Shown in pieces: positions 9,335 to 18,694 of a stretch of 64,000 nt of DNA. A program made the position numbers and the translations under genes. Position 1 is the first letter of the stretch. Each line of letters opens with the position of its first letter. Below the pieces are notes generated by a model. The model was not told the origin of the DNA and searched no databases. It saw nothing but the letters and a program-made list of their open reading frames with translations. The stretch comes from Bifidobacterium margollesii (GTDB taxonomy: Bacteria; Actinomycetota; Actinomycetes; Actinomycetales; Bifidobacteriaceae): positions 52,429-116,428 of the forward strand of contig NZ_NMWU01000008.1 in NCBI RefSeq assembly GCF_002860355.1, written 5' to 3'.

Positions 9335-9361
9335 CGGTTAACCGCGGTACGAAGGTACCGC
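9334..9361. other. Two overlapping palindromes between the methyltransferase gene and hrpA
   Basis: GCGGTTAACCGC (9334-9345) starts inside the upstream stop codon. GCGGTACGAAGGTACCGC (9344-9361) is a 7-base stem with a four-base loop GAAG. The GTAC-NAAG-GTAC core also occurs in the ldh and glnA 3' hairpins. Confidence 0.55.
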
Positions 9362-9391
9362 ATCAACGGACGCGACAAGAATTTAGGACAT

Positions 9392-12300
9392 ATGAGATTC
9401 GAGTATCCCTCCGAGCTGCCGGTCAGCTCCGCGAAAGATGAAATCGCCGAAGCGGTGCGCACCCATCAGGTGGTCATCGTTTCCGGTCAGACCGGTTCCG
9501 GCAAGACCACGCAGCTGCCGAAGATCCTGTTGGAAATGGGGCGGGGCACGCACGGTCATCAGATCGTGCACACGCAGCCGCGTCGCATCGCAGCCAGAAC
9601 GGTGGCGGAGCGCATCGCTTCGGAGATGGGCGTGTCGCTGGGTGACGAAGTGGGCTTTCAGGTGAGATTCACCGACGAAAGCTCGCCGAAGACCCGACTG
9701 CGCGTGGTGACGGACGGCATTCTGCTCGCCCAGATACAGCGGGATCCGAATCTGAGCGCCTACGACACGATCATCATCGACGAGGCGCACGAACGCAGTC
9801 TCAACATCGATTTCCTGCTCGGATATCTCACGGCCTTGCTGCCCAGACGCCGTGACCTCAAGCTCATCATTACGTCCGCGACCATCGATTCGGTGAAGTT
9901 CCAGACGCATTTCGCCGAAGCACTGCACGAGAAGGTGCCGGTGATCGAGGTTTCGGGACGCACCTATCCGGTACAGATCGTCTATGAGCCGCTGGGTTCC
10001 GGCCCCGCCCTGATGCGGTACGTGCCGGGATTCGAGGATTCGGACGGCGAGGACGACGAAACCTCCGACATGCCGACGGCCGTGGCCCGCGCCTGCGCCG
10101 AACTGGTGATCCGCTCCTCCCATGAACGCGGACCCCGCGATATTCTCGTGTTCGCCGCCGGCGAGCGCGACATCCATGATTTCGAGTCGTCGATGCGTAG
10201 GCATTTCGGTCAGCGGTGCGTGGACATGAAGCGTCCCGATGCGATTGAGATCCTGCCGCTGTTCGCCCGTCTTTCGGCCAAGGAGCAACATCGCGTGTTC
10301 GAGCCGCATACGCATCAGCGCATCGTGCTGGCCACCAATGTGGCGGAGACTTCGTTGACGGTGCCGGGGATCCGGTATGTGGTCGATCCGGGAACGGCGC
10401 GCATATCCCGGTATTCGAAGGCCGCGAAGGTTCAGCGTCTGCCGATCGAGCCGATCAGCCAGGCGAGCGCCGACCAGCGTAGCGGTCGCTGCGGTCGTAT
10501 CGCGGACGGCATCGCGATCCGCCTGTACGATCGGGATGATTACGAGAATCGTCCTCGGTTCACGGAGCCGGAGATTCTACGGACCGCATTGGCTTCGGTG
10601 GTGCTGCACATGCTGTCGGTGGGTGTGGCTCGGACCGTTTCGGACGTCACCGATTTCGGATTCATCGACCCGCCGGATACCAAGGCGGTGACGAACGGTT
10701 TCAATGATCTGGTGGAGCTCAGGGCCATCTCCCGTTCGCATGGTGATGCGCGGTTGACCCGCATCGGCCGGCAGTTGGCTCGTCTGCCCATCGATGTGCG
10801 GCTGGCGCGCATGGTGATTCAGGCGTCCGGGGATACGCCGAATACGCTGGCCGCGATTCTGGTGGTCGTTTCGTTTCTTAGTCTTCAGGATCCTCGGGAG
10901 CGTCCGGAGGACAAGCGTGATGAGGCCGATCGCATTCATAACCGGTATGCGGACGAGTCCAGTGATTTTCTGACAGCGCTTAACATCTGGGATCGGTTCT
11001 TCCAGGCGGATGGCGAGACGTCGAACGCCGCGCTTCGCAGGGCGTGCAAGGCGGAGTTCATGAACTATCCGCGTATGCGTCAGTGGAAGGATCTGTATCG
11101 TCAGCTGCGGCAGATGTGTCGGGAGCTTCGGTTCGGTGTGGGCGAGCCGCTGCCGTCGTCCCGTCCGGGGCTTGAGGTTCGTCAGTTGCCGCTGAATCAG
11201 CAGGCGGCGCATTCGCTGACGTGTTCGTGGGATGCCGTGGGCATTCATAAGGCGATGCTTTCCGGGTTGCTGTCGAGTATCGGCATGCAGCAGGTTCGCG
11301 AACCGAAGGCTTCGGATTTCGCTGGATTGAGGGGGCCGGCGAAAGCTCGTGCCATGAAGATGGCGGCGAAGCGCGCAAAAAACGAGTATTTGGGGTCTCG
11401 GGGCACGCATTTCGCCCTGTTTCCGGCGTCCGCGGTGGCGAAGAGCACGCCTCAGTGGGTGATGGCGGCCGAGTTGGTGGAGACCTCGCGGCTATGGGCC
11501 CGTTCGTCGGCGGCGATCGATCCCGCGTGGGCCGAACCGCTGGCCGGCAATCTCACGCGCACCACGTATGCGGAGCCTCACTGGTCGGCGTCGAAGGGCG
11601 CGGCGGTGGCGAGTGCGAAGATCCTGCTGTATGGTCTGCCGATCGTGCAGGATCGCACGGTGCTGTGGGGGCGTATCAATCCGGTGGAAGCCCGTGATTT
11701 CCTGATTCGTCAGGGTCTGGTAGAGGGTGATGTCCAGCAGCGGTTCCCTTACGATGATTTCATCGACGACAATCGCGCCGTGCTGCAGGAGGCCGATGAG
11801 GAGACGAGTCGCACCCGTCATGTGGTGGACAGGGTGACGGATGAGGATCTCGTCGATTTCTATGATCATGTGCTGCCGGCCGACATCACGTCGATCGCGG
11901 CTCTGGGAGCGTGGTGGAGGCGGCATCACGATGAGAATCCCGATCTTCTGCGGTTCGATCCGTCCAAGGTGGAGCGGCTTCAGACCTTGGACGAGGTGGA
12001 TCTCAACGATTATCCCGATCATTGGCATACGATGGGCTCGGATGGCACGCCAATCGATCTGAAACTCACCTACGTGTATGATCCGAACGCCGAGAACGAC
12101 GGTGTCACCGTGCATGTGCCGTTGAAGTTCCTGTCCCGCATCTCCCCCGAGCAGTTCACCTGGTCCGTTCCCGGTCTGCTTGATGAGCTGATCGTGACGA
12201 CGATCAAATCACTGCCGAAGGCGTTGCGCGTACAGTTCGTGCCGGCTCCGGACACCGCAAGGGCCATGCGTTCGTGGATAGACGCGCATTATCCCGATCT

Positions 12301-13447
12301 GCCGGGATCCGGTGATCGGGGCCATCCGGTCGCCGCTCCCGTGGACCCGTCAACCGGGGCTGCGCGATGGCCTGATTTCACCCATGTGTTCACGCAGGCG
12401 GCGATTGCGGTGGTCGGAGCGCAGGTGCATCCGGAAGTGTTCGGCGATTCGCAGTTGGAACGGTTGCCGAAGCATTTGAGGATGCTGTTCGCGATCGAGA
12501 AGCCGGTTGCCGATGGCCGCGGATCCGGCCGCGGGCGCGGTCGGGGACGTCGCCCACGAATGACCGTGGTGGGGTCGGGCAGGTCTCTGACCGATCTGCA
12601 GCGTCGTTTCGCCGAACAGGCGGTGGCGTCGGCCAGGCAGACGGTGAAACGGCAGGCGATCAAGGCGGCCGATCAGGGGCATGTGGTGCAGTCCGCGAAT
12701 CTGCTGCATCGGGCGGGTGCCACAACCGTCTCGCGTGCCGATATGCTGTGGGGTGCCGCGCTGGATGCGCTGCGTCTGCCCGCCGAGCGGATCTCCTCCC
12801 GCTGGCTGGGTGCCGAGTCGCTGATGCTGGCTTCCGCACCGTACAAGAGCACGCAGACTCTGGTGGAGGATCTTCAGATGGCCGCGGTCAAGCGTCTGCT
12901 GCCGAATATCGGAAGCATCGACGATGATTCGCAGCTTGCCGACGCCGTAAGCGACGTGATGCAGGTGTATGAGGATACGGTGTATCAGGTGTCGCGTGAT
13001 GTGATCGCGATCCTTAAGCGGTACGCGGAAGTGGAGAAGGCTGTGACCGGTCCAGCTTCGTTGCCTTTGCTGGCGGTGCTGCAGTCCATCCGCGAGCACG
13101 CCGATGCGCTGGTAAAGCCAGGATTCGTGGCCGCCGCTCCCCCGGATGCCCTACGTTCGATGGAGCGGTATCTGCATGCGGATCTGCTTCGTTTGGAGAA
13201 GGCGAAGACCGATAAGTCGCGTGATGTGAACTGGGCGTGGCAGGCTGACGAAGCCCGCCAGCTGGTGGATAAGGCGTTGGATTCGGCCCGAAAGCAGCCG
13301 GCCGGCCCTCGTCATGACGAATTGATGGCGAAGGCCGATACTGCCCGATGGCTGCTGGAGGAGTTCTATGTGTCGCTATGGGCGCAGGAGCTGGGAACGC
13401 CGCGACCGGTGAGCCTCAAGCGCATTGCGAAGCTGCTGAGGGACTAG
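9392..13447 (+). CDS. hrpA: ATP-dependent RNA helicase HrpA
   Basis: HrpA is a large DEAH-box 3'-to-5' RNA helicase; the E. coli protein rescues stalled or collided ribosomes. The 1351-residue length fits the family. Motif I is GQTGSGKTTQ (32-41), motif II DEAHERS (about 130-136), motif III SAT, and motif VI QRSGRCGR (about 364-371). A winged-helix, ratchet and OB-fold region follows, then the DUF3418 C-terminal half that distinguishes HrpA from spliceosomal DEAH helicases. A Gly-Arg-rich insert (GRGSGRGRGRGRRPR) lies near residue 1045. It converges with the FNT transporter gene with 27 bases between the stops. Confidence 0.95.
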   Translation: MRFEYPSELPVSSAKDEIAEAVRTHQVVIVSGQTGSGKTTQLPKILLEMGRGTHGHQIVHTQPRRIAARTVAERIASEMGVSLGDEVGFQVRFTDESSPKTRLRVVTDGILLAQIQRDPNLSAYDTIIIDEAHERSLNIDFLLGYLTALLPRRRDLKLIITSATIDSVKFQTHFAEALHEKVPVIEVSGRTYPVQIVYEPLGSGPALMRYVPGFEDSDGEDDETSDMPTAVARACAELVIRSSHERGPRDILVFAAGERDIHDFESSMRRHFGQRCVDMKRPDAIEILPLFARLSAKEQHRVFEPHTHQRIVLATNVAETSLTVPGIRYVVDPGTARISRYSKAAKVQRLPIEPISQASADQRSGRCGRIADGIAIRLYDRDDYENRPRFTEPEILRTALASVVLHMLSVGVARTVSDVTDFGFIDPPDTKAVTNGFNDLVELRAISRSHGDARLTRIGRQLARLPIDVRLARMVIQASGDTPNTLAAILVVVSFLSLQDPRERPEDKRDEADRIHNRYADESSDFLTALNIWDRFFQADGETSNAALRRACKAEFMNYPRMRQWKDLYRQLRQMCRELRFGVGEPLPSSRPGLEVRQLPLNQQAAHSLTCSWDAVGIHKAMLSGLLSSIGMQQVREPKASDFAGLRGPAKARAMKMAAKRAKNEYLGSRGTHFALFPASAVAKSTPQWVMAAELVETSRLWARSSAAIDPAWAEPLAGNLTRTTYAEPHWSASKGAAVASAKILLYGLPIVQDRTVLWGRINPVEARDFLIRQGLVEGDVQQRFPYDDFIDDNRAVLQEADEETSRTRHVVDRVTDEDLVDFYDHVLPADITSIAALGAWWRRHHDENPDLLRFDPSKVERLQTLDEVDLNDYPDHWHTMGSDGTPIDLKLTYVYDPNAENDGVTVHVPLKFLSRISPEQFTWSVPGLLDELIVTTIKSLPKALRVQFVPAPDTARAMRSWIDAHYPDLPGSGDRGHPVAAPVDPSTGAARWPDFTHVFTQAAIAVVGAQVHPEVFGDSQLERLPKHLRMLFAIEKPVADGRGSGRGRGRGRRPRMTVVGSGRSLTDLQRRFAEQAVASARQTVKRQAIKAADQGHVVQSANLLHRAGATTVSRADMLWGAALDALRLPAERISSRWLGAESLMLASAPYKSTQTLVEDLQMAAVKRLLPNIGSIDDDSQLADAVSDVMQVYEDTVYQVSRDVIAILKRYAEVEKAVTGPASLPLLAVLQSIREHADALVKPGFVAAAPPDALRSMERYLHADLLRLEKAKTDKSRDVNWAWQADEARQLVDKALDSARKQPAGPRHDELMAKADTARWLLEEFYVSLWAQELGTPRPVSLKRIAKLLRD

Positions 13448-13474
13448 GCGCCGCGTTCGCTGCCGGTCGTGCGG

Positions 13475-14581
13475 TCAGCGCCGTCCGATGTCGTGGCGGA
13501 GCGCACGACCATTGCTGTGATGGTGGGAGTGCTGGTCGTTCATGACCGCGAAGTTGATGCCGATGAGCAGTCCTCCGCCGACGAAGTTGCCGAGTATGAC
13601 CACGATGATGGCGAGCACCTCCATAAGCGGATCGCCGACTCCGTGCAGACCCATGATGAGGAACAGCACGGAGTCCGCGACGGAGTGCTCGAAGCCGAGG
13701 TAGGCGAACACGAACACGGCGACCATCATGATGATGCATTTCGTGAAGTCGTTGACGATCTTGCCGTTGTAGCACATGAGCATGGCGATGTTGATGCAGA
13801 AGTTGCAGAAGATCGCGCGCACGAACAGGTCGGCGATGCCGAAGGCTCCTTGGCTGAGGTATCCGGTTTTGGTGGCGACGGCCGTGGCCATGACGGTGTA
13901 GATGTCGCCGCTGACGATGGTGGAGCATCGCATGAGCACCGCCACGACGAGACCGCCCAGAAGGTTGCCGATCAGGCACAGGCCGAGGATTCGCAGGCTG
14001 TGCAGCCAGCTGATGCGTTTATGGTAGACGCCGATGGACACGATCATCATGTTCGAGGTGAGCAGCTCGGAGTTCGTGTAGTAGATCAGCACCAGCGCCC
14101 AGCCGAACGTGCAGGCGCCGAGCACCTTGCCGACGAGCGCCATGGCGGGGCTTACGGCGGCGAAGGTGGCGCTGATCGTGAAGAACGCGGTGAAGAAGAT
14201 GCCGACGAACAGACCAGCCATGAGGGCTCGCTGCATGTATTTGCTCACCAGCCGACCGGTCATGGTCTCCTTGCTGTTGAGTACGTCGAGCACGGTGGAG
14301 ACGAAGACGTTGCCGGGGAACAGCGGATGCAGTTTCGGGGCTGCGCCCAGTGGGGAGGATGCAGGAGCCGTCGCGGAAGCGCTGGTGGTGGAGGCGGCGG
14401 TGTTGGCCGCGCTGTTGGCTGCGTCGGCCGCCGTGGCGGCTGCGGATGCGGCCGCTGCCGCTGCCGTGGCCGCGGCGGCCGCCGCCGCGGTGGCGGCTTC
14501 CGGAGCCGAAGTGGGCATGGGGACGGACGGGGCTGATGCCGGAGATGACTGGACTGATGTTGATTCGGGATTGGAAGGCAT
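13475..14581 (-). CDS. Formate/nitrite transporter family (FNT) channel with Ala-rich N-terminus
   Basis: FNT proteins are pentameric, six-helix channels for formate, nitrite or related monocarboxylates. The channel domain covers roughly the last 260 residues, with hydrophobic segments starting at RALMAGLFVGIFFTAFF, SPAMALVGKVLGACTFGWALVLI, ILGLCLIGNLLGGLVVAV and ending at IIVVILGNFVGGGLLIGINFAV. Ahead of it is a low-complexity stretch of Ala, Thr and Ser (about residues 25-85), unusual for the family, and the C-terminus has HSHHH. I chose the ATG at 14581 (MPSNPES) because GAGAGAG lies just before it; in-frame ATGs at 14593 and 14635 are alternatives. Formate export fits bifidobacterial metabolism but is inference. 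Confidence 0.85.
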   Translation of the reverse strand: MPSNPESTSVQSSPASAPSVPMPTSAPEAATAAAAAAATAAAAAASAAATAADAANSAANTAASTTSASATAPASSPLGAAPKLHPLFPGNVFVSTVLDVLNSKETMTGRLVSKYMQRALMAGLFVGIFFTAFFTISATFAAVSPAMALVGKVLGACTFGWALVLIYYTNSELLTSNMMIVSIGVYHKRISWLHSLRILGLCLIGNLLGGLVVAVLMRCSTIVSGDIYTVMATAVATKTGYLSQGAFGIADLFVRAIFCNFCINIAMLMCYNGKIVNDFTKCIIMMVAVFVFAYLGFEHSVADSVLFLIMGLHGVGDPLMEVLAIIVVILGNFVGGGLLIGINFAVMNDQHSHHHSNGRALRHDIGRR

Positions 14582-14719
14582 GGAACGCTCTCTCATTCTG
14601 AAAAACTGATAATTCCCTCTGTATCTCTTCATCACAGTAATTCAGGGAAGCGCTGCCAAGTACTCATGTTGCCGTGATATTCCCCACATTTACCGTACCG
14701 TATACCGATGATGCCGATA

Positions 14720-14835
14720 TATGCGTGCGGTACGGGCGCTGGAAACAAAAACCCAATCACATAAAATCCGCGCTGCGAGTGCGGTATCGGGCGTTGGAAG
14801 ACGAAGGCGTACCCACAACAAAATCCGCGCTGCAC
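14720..14835. repeat. Imperfect tandem copies of the glnA 3'-end element
   Basis: AAAATCCGCGCTGC occurs at 14763-14776 and again at 14820-14833, a spacing of exactly 57 bases, each followed by a GTGCGGTATCGG-like segment. A more degraded relative (GCGTGCGGTACGGGCGCTGGAA) lies upstream at about 14723. These look like repeated copies of the distal arm of the glnA hairpin. Confidence 0.8.
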
Positions 14836-14921
14836 GTGCGGTATCGGTGCCGCGCAGGTGAAGGCGTACAAAGGTACGTCGAACCTGAGCGGTGCCGATA
14901 ACGCTCCGCAGCGCGGATTTT
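14820..14921 (-). terminator. Composite hairpin overlapping the glnA stop codon
   Basis: A perfect 14-base outer stem pairs AAAATCCGCGCTGC (14820-14833) with GCAGCGCGGATTTT (14908-14921), enclosing about 74 bases with an inner GGCGTAC-AAAG-GTACGTC hairpin. The 14908 arm overlaps the TAA stop of glnA, and on the minus strand the 3' arm ends in TTTT. Size, placement and inner hairpin mirror the ldh element, but the outer stem sequence is different. Confidence 0.75.
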
Positions 14922-16257
14922 ACAGCCGTGGAAGGTAGTGCTTGAGTTCGTAGGGGGTAACCTGCATCCGATAGTCCTCCCATTCCTTGCGCTTGTTGCG
15001 CAGGAAGTAGCGGAAGGCGTGTTCGCCGAGAACGTCGGCGACGAAGTCGGATTTGGACATGATTTTCAGGGCGGTGTCGAGGGAGTCGGGAAGGGGCTCG
15101 ATGCCCATGGCCTGACGTTCCTCGTCGGTGAGCTCCCAAACGTCGTCACTGGTGGGCTCGCCGAGGACCATCTGCTTGTCGATGCCGTCGAGGCCGGCGG
15201 CGAGGAGCAGGGAGTAGGCGAGGTAGGGGTTGGTGACGGGGTCGAGGGCGCGAAACTCCATGCGGGCGGAGTTGCCTTTGCCGGGCTTGTACTGGGGGAC
15301 GCGGAGAAGGGCGGAGCGGTTGTTGTGGCCCCAGCAGATGTAGCTGGGGGCTTCATTGCCGCCCCAGAGGCGCTTGTAGGAGTTGACGAACTGGTCGCAG
15401 ACGGCGGTGATCTCGGCGGCATGGTAGAGGATGCCGGCGGCGAACTGGCGGGCGGTGAGCGACATGTTGAATTCCTGACCGGCCTCGTAGAAGGCATTGG
15501 CGTCGCCTTCGAAGAGACTCAGGTGGGTGTGCATGCCGGAGCCGGGCTGGTCGGCAAGGGGCTTGGGCATGAAGCTGGCGTGGATGCCTCGCTCCAGGGA
15601 GATCTCCTTGACGACGGTGCGGAAGGTCATGATGTTGTCGGCCATGGTGAGCGCGTCGGCGTAGCGCAGATCGATCTCGTTTTGGCCGGGACCGCCTTCG
15701 TGGTGGGAGTATTCCACGGAAATGCCCATCTGTTCGAGCATGTTGACGGTGGCGCGGCGAAAATCCATGCCGGGGCTGCGGGGCACATGGTCGAAGTACC
15801 CGCCTTCATCGACCGGCTTGGGGGTCTGCGACCAGTCGTCCTGCATTTCGAAGAGGTAGAACTCGATTTCCGGATGGATGTAGAAGGTGAAGCCCTTTTC
15901 CTTGGCTTTGGCCAATGTGCGCTTCAGCACATGGCGGGGATCGCCCAGGCTGGGTTCCCCTTCGGGGGTGAGCACGTCGCAGAACATGCGCGCGGTACCC
16001 TGCGGACCACCTCGCCAGGGGAGGATCTGGAAGGTGGATGGGTCGGGCTTGACGATCATGTCGTCTTCGGAGACGCGTGTGAGGCCTTCGATGGCGGAGC
16101 CGTCAAAGCCAAGCCCCTCCTCGAACGCCGCTTCCAGCTCCGCCGGCGCGATGGCCACGGACTTCAGCGTTCCCAACACGTCGGTGAACCACAAACGAAT
16201 AAAGCGCACGTCGCGTTCCTCGACCGTGCGCAGGGCAAACTCTTGCTGTCTATCCAT
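14920..16257 (-). CDS. glnA: Glutamine synthetase, type I
   Basis: The enzyme makes glutamine from glutamate, ammonia and ATP and is the main route of ammonia assimilation. The 445-residue protein has the beta-grasp N-terminus (FTDVLGTLKSV), the FDGSAIEG signature (about 51-58), the metal-binding HPEIEFYLFE motif and the ATP-binding KPLADQPGSGMHTHLSL motif. The length is close to the short GlnA2-type enzymes of actinobacteria, and I do not see the NLYDLP-type adenylylation loop of the longer GlnA1 form. AGACAG-type purines precede the ATG. It is followed by a composite hairpin. Confidence 0.94.
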   Translation of the reverse strand: MDRQQEFALRTVEERDVRFIRLWFTDVLGTLKSVAIAPAELEAAFEEGLGFDGSAIEGLTRVSEDDMIVKPDPSTFQILPWRGGPQGTARMFCDVLTPEGEPSLGDPRHVLKRTLAKAKEKGFTFYIHPEIEFYLFEMQDDWSQTPKPVDEGGYFDHVPRSPGMDFRRATVNMLEQMGISVEYSHHEGGPGQNEIDLRYADALTMADNIMTFRTVVKEISLERGIHASFMPKPLADQPGSGMHTHLSLFEGDANAFYEAGQEFNMSLTARQFAAGILYHAAEITAVCDQFVNSYKRLWGGNEAPSYICWGHNNRSALLRVPQYKPGKGNSARMEFRALDPVTNPYLAYSLLLAAGLDGIDKQMVLGEPTSDDVWELTDEERQAMGIEPLPDSLDTALKIMSKSDFVADVLGEHAFRYFLRNKRKEWEDYRMQVTPYELKHYLPRL

Positions 16258-16407
16258 AGCTGCCTATGGTTTCATAGCTTTATTTCATGCGTCGTTAACA
16301 GAAGCGGGCGTGTCGCATATGCGCATCATCGCCGCTGGAAGTGGGGTATGTTTGAATGCGGCAGTTTTTGAAATTCGTCCGACAGCATTATCAAAGAAAG
16401 CCAGGGA

Positions 16408-17862
16408 ATGGAACGCGAAGGAACAACAGGAGAACATACGACGCGATATACCGAGGATCCCCCGGTCACCTTGGATTGGGTCGAGGCCACGAATCCGAAA
16501 GACCGGACGCTGATGGGCACCATCGCACGACGACGTGCACCGTTGGGGGATCATGCGATCTGGCATCCGCGGCCGAACAGGACGGAGAAGATCGCACTGC
16601 TCGAGGAACAGTCGGCCATACGAGTGCAGGAGCTGATTCCGCTCAGGTACGCGAGAATGAGCGTCTCCCCGTTCACGTTCTATCGAGGTACGGCGCTGAT
16701 CATGACGTCGGATCTGGCCACGACCGCGGTCAGCGGCATTCCGGTGCAGTGCGTAGGTGACGCCCATATCGCGAATTTCGGCATCTTCATGTCACCCACC
16801 CAGCATCTGGTCTTCGACATCAACGATTTCGACGAGACGCTGCCGGGACCTTGGGAATGGGATGTGAAGCGTCTGGTGACCAGCGTGGAGATCTGCGCGA
16901 GGGATCGTGGTTTCGATGCGGCCACGAGACGTCGGGCGGTGCAGGAGTGCATTCACTCGTATCACGAGTCGATGGACATGTTCGCGAAGATGGATAATCT
17001 TGACGTGTGGTATGCGAATCTCGATGTGGAGAAGACGCTTCAGGAGTACACGAAGAACGGCATGCCGAGCAAGACGCTGAGGAAGGCCGTGCAGAAGGCC
17101 CTGTCGAAGGATTCGAATCATGCGGCCCAGAAGTTCGGCCAGATGGTGAAGGGTGAGCCGCGTTTCCGTTCCGAGCCTCCTGAGCTGGTACCGATCAGCG
17201 AACTGACCGGATATGATCTCGAAGGTCCGTTGGACGTGACGATCCGCACGCTGTTCGACCGGTATAAGAGGAATCTGTATGCCGATCGCCGTCAGGTGCT
17301 GGATTCGTATCATCGGTATCACGATGCGGCCCGCAAGGTCGTCGGTGTGGGCAGCGTGGGCACAAGGGTGTGGGTGATGCTGCTCAGTGGCCGGGACGTC
17401 AACGACGCGCTGGTGTTGCAGATCAAGGAGGCTGAGGAATCGGTGCTGGAACGGTTCGTGGGGCATAGCCGGTTCGCCACGCATGGCGAGCGTGTGGTAC
17501 AGGGCCAGAAGGTGATTCAGACCACGTCGGATGTGCTGCTCGGGTGGACGAGCATGACCACACCGGAGGGACTCCGCAAGGATTACTATGTACGCCAGCT
17601 GTGGAACGGCAAGGGGTCGATTGATCTTGATCATGCCGGTAAGGAAGGCATCATCAATACGGCTCGTATGAGCGCATGGGCGCTGGCGCATGCGCACGCC
17701 CGCACGGGTGATGCCATAGCGATCAGCGCGTATATGGATCACGGTGAGATCTTCGACAATGCGATCATCTCGTTCGCCAAGCAGTATGCGGATCAGAACG
17801 AGCTGGATTACGAAGTGTTCATGAAGGCCATCAAATCGGGACGGCTACCCTGCGCGAAGTAG
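16408..17862 (+). CDS. DUF2252 family protein
   Basis: The 484-residue protein belongs to the uncharacterised DUF2252 family, which resembles protein-kinase-like/aminoglycoside phosphotransferase folds. Visible family motifs are TFYRGTALIM, CVGDAHIANFGIF (about 113-125) and the acidic FDINDFDETLPGPWEWDVKRL (about 134-155). The C-terminal LDHAGKEGIINTARMSAWALAHAHARTGD is also typical. No substrate or partner is known to me. It stands alone between divergent glnA and a strong hairpin shared with the convergent his operon. Confidence 0.85.
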   Translation: MEREGTTGEHTTRYTEDPPVTLDWVEATNPKDRTLMGTIARRRAPLGDHAIWHPRPNRTEKIALLEEQSAIRVQELIPLRYARMSVSPFTFYRGTALIMTSDLATTAVSGIPVQCVGDAHIANFGIFMSPTQHLVFDINDFDETLPGPWEWDVKRLVTSVEICARDRGFDAATRRRAVQECIHSYHESMDMFAKMDNLDVWYANLDVEKTLQEYTKNGMPSKTLRKAVQKALSKDSNHAAQKFGQMVKGEPRFRSEPPELVPISELTGYDLEGPLDVTIRTLFDRYKRNLYADRRQVLDSYHRYHDAARKVVGVGSVGTRVWVMLLSGRDVNDALVLQIKEAEESVLERFVGHSRFATHGERVVQGQKVIQTTSDVLLGWTSMTTPEGLRKDYYVRQLWNGKGSIDLDHAGKEGIINTARMSAWALAHAHARTGDAIAISAYMDHGEIFDNAIISFAKQYADQNELDYEVFMKAIKSGRLPCAK

Positions 17863-17892
17863 CGCGGTCATCCCGTTCGCCATGATGCGGGG

Positions 17893-17940
17893 ATGATGCG
17901 GGGAGGCGGGGATCACGCCAATACCGCCTCCCCGCATCAT
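17893..17940. terminator. Hairpin between convergent DUF2252 gene and hisA
   Basis: Perfect 17-base arms, ATGATGCGGGGAGGCGG (17893-17909) and CCGCCTCCCCGCATCAT (17924-17940), enclose a 14-base loop. The position after two convergent genes supports termination, although neither side has a T tract. Confidence 0.6.
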
Positions 17941-17953
17941 GAACCCCGATAGT

Positions 17954-18682
17954 TCAGCCGTTCGCCACCTCAAGGGCTTCCTTGAGGGTGAAGGCACGGG
18001 CGTAGAGGGACTTGCCGAGGATGGCGGAATCCACGCCCAACGAATCCAATTCCTTGATGGCCCGCAGATCATCGAGGCTGGAGATGCCGCCTGATGCGGT
18101 GACCTTGGCGTCGGTGCGTTCCGCGACCTCACGCAGCAGGGCGATGTTCGGCCCGCTCATCATGCCGTCGCGAGCCACGTCGGTGACAACGTATCGCGAG
18201 CATCCCACGGAGTCGAGGAACTTCATGGTCTCGAACAGGTCACCGCCTTCCTTCACCCAGCCTCGGGCGGCCAGAGTGTGTCCTCGCACGTCAAGGCCTA
18301 CGGCCACGCGTTCACCGTATCGTTTGATGGCGGCAGCCGTCCACTCGGGATTCTCCAAAGCGGCGGTGCCGATGTTCACACGGGCGGCGCCGGCTTCAAG
18401 AGCAGCATCCAATGAGGCGTCATCCCTCACCCCACCGCTCATTTCGATATTCACCTTGTCGCCCAGCTCGTGAACGATGCCACGAAGCTGATCCCGGTTA
18501 TCCCCGGTGCCGAACGCGGCGTCGAGGTCGACCAGGTGAATCCATTCGGCGCCGGATTCCACCCAGGTACGGGCCGCTTCAAGCGGACTGCCGTAATCGG
18601 TTTCGGATCCTGATTCGCCTTGGCGAAGACGCACGGCCTTGCCGTCACGGACATCGACGGCGGGAAGAAGGGTGAGTGACAT
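17954..18682 (-). CDS. hisA: Phosphoribosyl isomerase HisA/PriA
   Basis: The TIM-barrel enzyme isomerises ProFAR to PRFAR in histidine synthesis; actinobacterial PriA also does the TrpF reaction in tryptophan synthesis. In this 242-residue protein the catalytic acids are Asp10 (PAVDV) and Asp168 (VTDVARDG), with Asp131 in GLDVRG. The segment [11 protein letters not shown] (138-148) keeps the Arg and Trp (140 and 142) that PriA uses for its second substrate, so bifunctionality is likely. AAGGAA precedes the ATG. The upstream leader carries short AT-rich repeats. It is last in the minus-strand his operon. Confidence 0.93.
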   Translation of the reverse strand: MSLTLLPAVDVRDGKAVRLRQGESGSETDYGSPLEAARTWVESGAEWIHLVDLDAAFGTGDNRDQLRGIVHELGDKVNIEMSGGVRDDASLDAALEAGAARVNIGTAALENPEWTAAAIKRYGERVAVGLDVRGHTLAARGWVKEGGDLFETMKFLDSVGCSRYVVTDVARDGMMSGPNIALLREVAERTDAKVTASGGISSLDDLRAIKELDSLGVDSAILGKSLYARAFTLKEALEVANG

Positions 18683-18694
18683 GATTGTTCCTTG

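Noticed and set aside
14720-14921. Possible CRISPR array from 57-base spaced repeats
   Set aside because: There are only two exact 14-base units and one degraded one, the intervening sequences are related to each other, and the arms pair with the glnA end.
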